Below are positions 6,553-7,918 of a stretch of DNA of 7,918 bases, in pieces (position 1 is the first letter of the stretch; the number at the start of each line of letters is the position of its first letter). The notes beneath the pieces were generated by a model, which did not search any database, was not told the origin of the DNA, and saw nothing but the letters and a program-made list of their open reading frames with translations. Position numbers and translations under genes: made by a program. The DNA is from UBA5078 sp041175045 (GTDB taxonomy: Bacteria > Pseudomonadota > Gammaproteobacteria > Pseudomonadales > Pseudohongiellaceae), in NCBI GenBank assembly GCA_041175045.1, contig JBEDFR010000018.1:1-7918 (forward strand). The letters are read 5' to 3'.

Positions 6553-6581
6553 AGCGTAGGTCGATCCCGTGTACACGTCAA
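6553..6581 (-). promoter_or_regulatory. Predicted fic promoter
   Basis: On the minus strand TTGACG (6581-6576, 5 of 6) and TACGCT (6558-6553, 3 of 6 but keeping the key A2 and T6) are 17 bp apart. Transcription would start near 6546, giving a leader of about 50 nt. The -35 is the outer end of the 71-bp repeat, and a perfect palindrome fills part of the spacer, so this promoter is probably regulated. Confidence 0.4.
6568..6577. promoter_or_regulatory. Perfect palindrome CGTGTACACG in the fic promoter spacer
   Basis: A 10-bp perfect palindrome lies between and touching the predicted -35 and -10 of fic. A dimer bound here would block RNA polymerase. The C-terminal winged helix of Fic itself or one of the orphan antitoxins are candidate binders; no binder is shown by the sequence. 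Confidence 0.35.
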
Positions 6582-6646
6582 TGCCCTCATGTAGATAAAA
6601 GTGCGATTTATCGACATATCGCGTTTTCGTGTCGATTAGATCGACA
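6576..6646 (+). repeat. 71-bp direct repeat, copy A, with phased half-sites
   Basis: This segment aligns without gaps to 7593-7663, with 62 of 71 positions identical by hand count. Inside it ATCGACA (6610-6616), TGTCGAT (6630-6636) and ATCGACA (6640-6646) form three alternating half-sites whose centres are 20 and 10 bp apart, two turns and one turn of the helix. The last two make the palindrome TGTCGATTAGATCGACA. It sits in the fic upstream region, and its left end supplies the predicted fic -35. It resembles a multi-dimer operator more than a mobile-element end. Confidence 0.75.
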
Positions 6647-6872
6647 TGATGGGGTGCAGGCGATCCAACGTATCGCCAAAGTCGACAGCGGCAAAGTGAC
6701 GTTACCGACGCGCGAGGAATTGCTATAGCCTCCCCTCACACCCCCGGCACCAGCTCCGGGAAGTACCACGCCTCAGCATGCAAGGGTGGCATGGGTGAGC
6801 GGGGCCAACTGATTCAAATTCTGGTGTCGATGCAGGCATCGCGTTTGCTCGTGGCGGAATGGGGGATCCGAC

Positions 6873-6982
6873 TGGCCGGTTGCTTGGGCGTATGACAGAT
6901 GGATCAACCTATTGATTCAGATAGCTTTGATTCTCGAAAAACGCAAATTCAAAGGCTCATGTGGCCGGTTGGCTGGCCGGTT
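6873..6982 (+). repeat. Three copies of TGGCCGGTT
   Basis: TGGCCGGTT occurs at 6873-6881, 6962-6970 and 6974-6982; the last two are 12 bp apart. All lie in the non-coding stretch before the truncated toxin. Function unknown; chance is possible in GC-rich DNA. Confidence 0.3.
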
Positions 6983-6993
6983 CATTCGGACAG

Positions 6994-7010
6994 GTATAGC
7001 GCGCCTATAC
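6994..7010. promoter_or_regulatory. Palindrome GTATAG-CGCGC-CTATAC, possible operator
   Basis: Perfect 6-bp arms flank CGCGC about 100 bp before the toxin remnant. Its right arm overlaps TATACT (7006-7011), 5 of 6 to a -10 element, but no matching -35 is seen. A candidate operator of the NadS-like antitoxin encoded downstream. Confidence 0.35.
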
Positions 7011-7088
7011 TCGAAGCAGTTGCCAGGGATTGGTGATGCATACCTCGATGAGCTCCCGCGAACACTGGTTGTTCTCCCATCCTTGCTC

Positions 7089-7117
7089 TTGATAACTACT
7101 CCATTGGCGTATATGAT
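7089..7117 (+). promoter_or_regulatory. Predicted promoter for the orphan NadS-like antitoxin
   Basis: TTGATA at 7089-7094 (5 of 6) and TATGAT at 7112-7117 (5 of 6) have the ideal 17-bp spacing. Transcription would start near 7124, after the ATG of the toxin remnant, so the transcript would carry only the antitoxin as an ATG-started frame. This may be a second, antitoxin-only promoter. Confidence 0.45.
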
Positions 7118-7292
7118 GCTGATCACCATTGCAGAGACACCATCGTTCCAGCGGGCAGTACGCAGCCTGCTTTCAGAGCAGGTGCACGAACACTTGGACA
7201 ATCTATCGAAGCAAGAGCGAAACGAATTGGCAAAGGCGGTCAGTGCCTTGGTGATTTATTGGAGATCAAGAAATGGGCAAAGCATTCACTAG
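7113..7292 (+). pseudogene. RelE/HigB-like toxin with in-frame internal deletion
   Basis: The 59-codon frame starts MLITIAETPSFQRAVRSLLSE (after an extra Met), the typical N-terminus of RelE/HigB2-type toxins paired with NadS/HigA2 antitoxins, and passes directly to DNLSKQERNELAKAVSALV, the typical C-terminus. Family members have about 105-120 residues; the missing part is the central beta sheet with the GTGG-L-R-K and YY-type segments that form the RNase site. The junction lies near 7180-7200, and some 55-60 codons have gone with the frame kept. The product, if made, would be a helical peptide lacking catalysis but keeping terminal helices. The ATG at 7113 or 7116 has no clear ribosome binding site. 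Its 3' end overlaps the antitoxin start by 20 bp, the normal toxin-first order. Family recognition is from memory. Confidence 0.7.
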
Positions 7293-7566
7293 AATTTCTG
7301 CCGGCCTGCATGAGGCCATCGCGCACGCGAAAGGCGAAGAAACCACTACCGTGGTGCATCGCATCACGCCACTCGATGTGAAGGCCATTCGCGAGAAAAC
7401 CGGCATGAGCCAGGAGCGGTTCAGCGCTGCATTCGGCATCCCACTCGGCACACTGCGACACTGGGAGCAGGGTCTGCGGACACCGCGCGGCACAGCGCGG
7501 GTGCTGCTGAAGATTGTGGACAGGAACCCAGCGGCGGTGATGGAGGTGATTCAGGGGGAGGAGTGA
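7273..7566 (+). CDS. NadS/HigA2-like XRE antitoxin, orphaned
   Basis: This 97-residue helix-turn-helix antitoxin is of the group paired with RelE/HigB2-like toxins. The N-terminal part (residues 1-31, GLHEAIAHAKGEE) is the flexible toxin-binding arm. The motif PLDVKAIREKTGMSQERF leads into the XRE helix-turn-helix at about 44-66 (FGIPLGTLRHWEQGLRTP), and GTARVLLKIVDRNPAAVMEVI is the standard C-terminal helix. GGAG lies 8 nt before the ATG. The protein looks complete and its frame is clean although the toxin before it has lost its core, which points to continued selection. It probably represses its own promoter and could also neutralise related toxins encoded elsewhere; both are inference. Confidence 0.88.
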   Translation: MGKAFTRISAGLHEAIAHAKGEETTTVVHRITPLDVKAIREKTGMSQERFSAAFGIPLGTLRHWEQGLRTPRGTARVLLKIVDRNPAAVMEVIQGEE

Positions 7567-7592
7567 GGCGGGCCGAGCGATGATCAATATCT

Positions 7593-7663
7593 CGTCACTG
7601 CCCTCGTGTAGATACAAACGCGATTTATCGACATATCAAGTTTTCGTGTCGATTGGAACGACA
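7593..7663 (+). repeat. 71-bp direct repeat, copy B
   Basis: Second copy of the sequence at 6576-6646, starting 27 bp after the antitoxin stop. The half-sites are ATCGACA (7627-7633), TGTCGAT (7647-7653) and a degenerate AACGACA (7657-7663), so the third site has drifted while spacing is exact. The middle 18 bp before the first loop and the 15 bp ending in TGTCGATT are fully conserved between copies. An ATG at 7665 opens only a 14-codon frame. Confidence 0.75.
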
Positions 7664-7765
7664 AATGAGCCGCCGCCAATTTTCCGGAAATACCGAAGAG
7701 TCAAGATAACGCTGCTGCGGATCGTACTCTTGCTCAAGATTTCTCAGGAATACAGCATTTGAAAA

Positions 7766-7877
7766 TTGACAAGTCCAGCACGCCAGGCTGACAATCCATT
7801 CGAACCACTGAAACCGCGAATGCGATGTAGGTGGTGTTTGAATTTCGAAGGGTGGCTCAGGCCACCCTTTTTGTTTT
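7766..7877 (+). ncRNA. Possible short RNA gene ending at an intrinsic terminator
   Basis: TTGACA (7766-7771) and GACAAT (7790-7795, 4 of 6) are 18 bp apart. A transcript from about 7802 would be some 75 nt long and end at the strong hairpin and T-run at 7848-7877. It would contain CGC-GAAT-GCG and a possible ACCAC/GTGGT pairing (7804-7808 with 7831-7835). No protein frame fits. It does not match an RNA family I recognise; the terminator may instead belong to a longer transcript from the antitoxin. Confidence 0.25.
7848..7877 (+). terminator. Strong rho-independent terminator
   Basis: AAGGGTGGC (7848-7856) and GCCACCCTT (7861-7869) form a perfect 9-bp stem with a TCAG loop, followed by TTTTTGTTTT. 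The T-run is only on the plus strand, so it ends rightward transcription, either from the orphan antitoxin or from a short RNA just before it. Confidence 0.85.
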
Positions 7878-7918
7878 GGGATGGATCTTGATGCCATAGG
7901 CATTGTCCGATGCAGCCT

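Larger units (their letters stand above)
6647..7112. other. Gene-poor stretch with possible gene fragments
   Basis: These 466 bp contain no intact gene I can support. On the plus strand 6654-6728 ends in the protein-like tail IAKVDSGKVTLPTREELL and a stop. On the minus strand 6736-6792 reads MPPLHAEAWYFPELVPGV and a stop, which looks like the C-terminus of a real protein. Neither is identified. A further TGTCGAT half-site is at 6825-6831, with TGGCCGGTT three times and a palindrome at 6994-7010. The stretch reads as eroded coding DNA between the two 71-bp repeats. Confidence 0.4.

Noticed and set aside
6912..7112. N-terminal 67 codons preceding the toxin remnant in the same frame
   Set aside because: They include a palindrome and repeats, lack family resemblance, and the RelE-like N-terminus begins at the Met at 7113 or 7116.
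6576..7663. The 71-bp repeats as integron attC, dif or pdif sites
   Set aside because: The attC core GTTRRRY and the XerC/XerD dif arms are absent, and conservation covers the whole sequence rather than paired arms.
7785..7812. Minus-strand GGTTCGAATGG resembling a tRNA T-loop
   Set aside because: The flanking bases do not form a T-stem and no acceptor or anticodon arm can be drawn, so it is not a tRNA.
7625..7903. A 92-codon minus-strand open frame at the right edge
   Set aside because: It covers the intrinsic terminator and the 71-bp repeat, has no ribosome binding site and matches no family I know.

Overview
The window is GC-rich bacterial DNA, most likely chromosomal and most likely from a gammaproteobacterium. 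The reasons are a DusC-type dihydrouridine synthase, a class II Fic protein that follows the Shewanella oneidensis SoFic architecture nearly end to end, a DUF2130 protein and proteobacterial toxin-antitoxin families. The taxonomic placement is inference. I see no rRNA, tRNA, CRISPR array or recognisable transposase.

Layout. Positions 1-776 (+) hold an intact two-gene toxin-antitoxin module: a FitA-type ribbon-helix-helix antitoxin and a FitB/VapC PIN-domain toxin with a 4-bp ATGA overlap, preceded by a good sigma70-like promoter. Positions 783-1860 (-) hold a HigA-type antitoxin followed, with a GTGA overlap, by a YkgJ-type cysteine-cluster protein. Upstream of higA lie only the two ends of its HigB (Gp49-family) toxin gene, joined out of frame. 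A matched pair of TTATATAA palindromes covers the promoter. Positions 1899-3711 (-) hold a tight pair, a secreted PHB-depolymerase/LpqC-like esterase and then dusC. A 325-bp intergenic region follows. Positions 4037-6496 (-) hold a Fic adenylyltransferase followed 24 bp later by a DUF2130 protein (long coiled coil plus a nuclease-like core), probably one transcript. Positions 6497-7918 are an accessory patch: a 71-bp operator-like sequence present twice, 1017 bp apart, framing decayed coding sequence, a RelE/HigB-like toxin reduced in frame to its N- and C-terminal ends, and an intact NadS/HigA2-like antitoxin. A strong intrinsic terminator and a possible short RNA follow.

Theme. The window contains three type II toxin-antitoxin loci. 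One is intact. In the other two the antitoxin and both ends of the toxin survive while the toxin's catalytic middle is gone, by different deletions in different families. The orphan antitoxins have kept open frames, ribosome binding sites and operator-like sequences, which fits retention as regulators or anti-toxins after toxin loss. With the regulated Fic AMP-transferase/DUF2130 pair and the duplicated phased operator, the right half is the best place to look for an undescribed module. That last point is inference.
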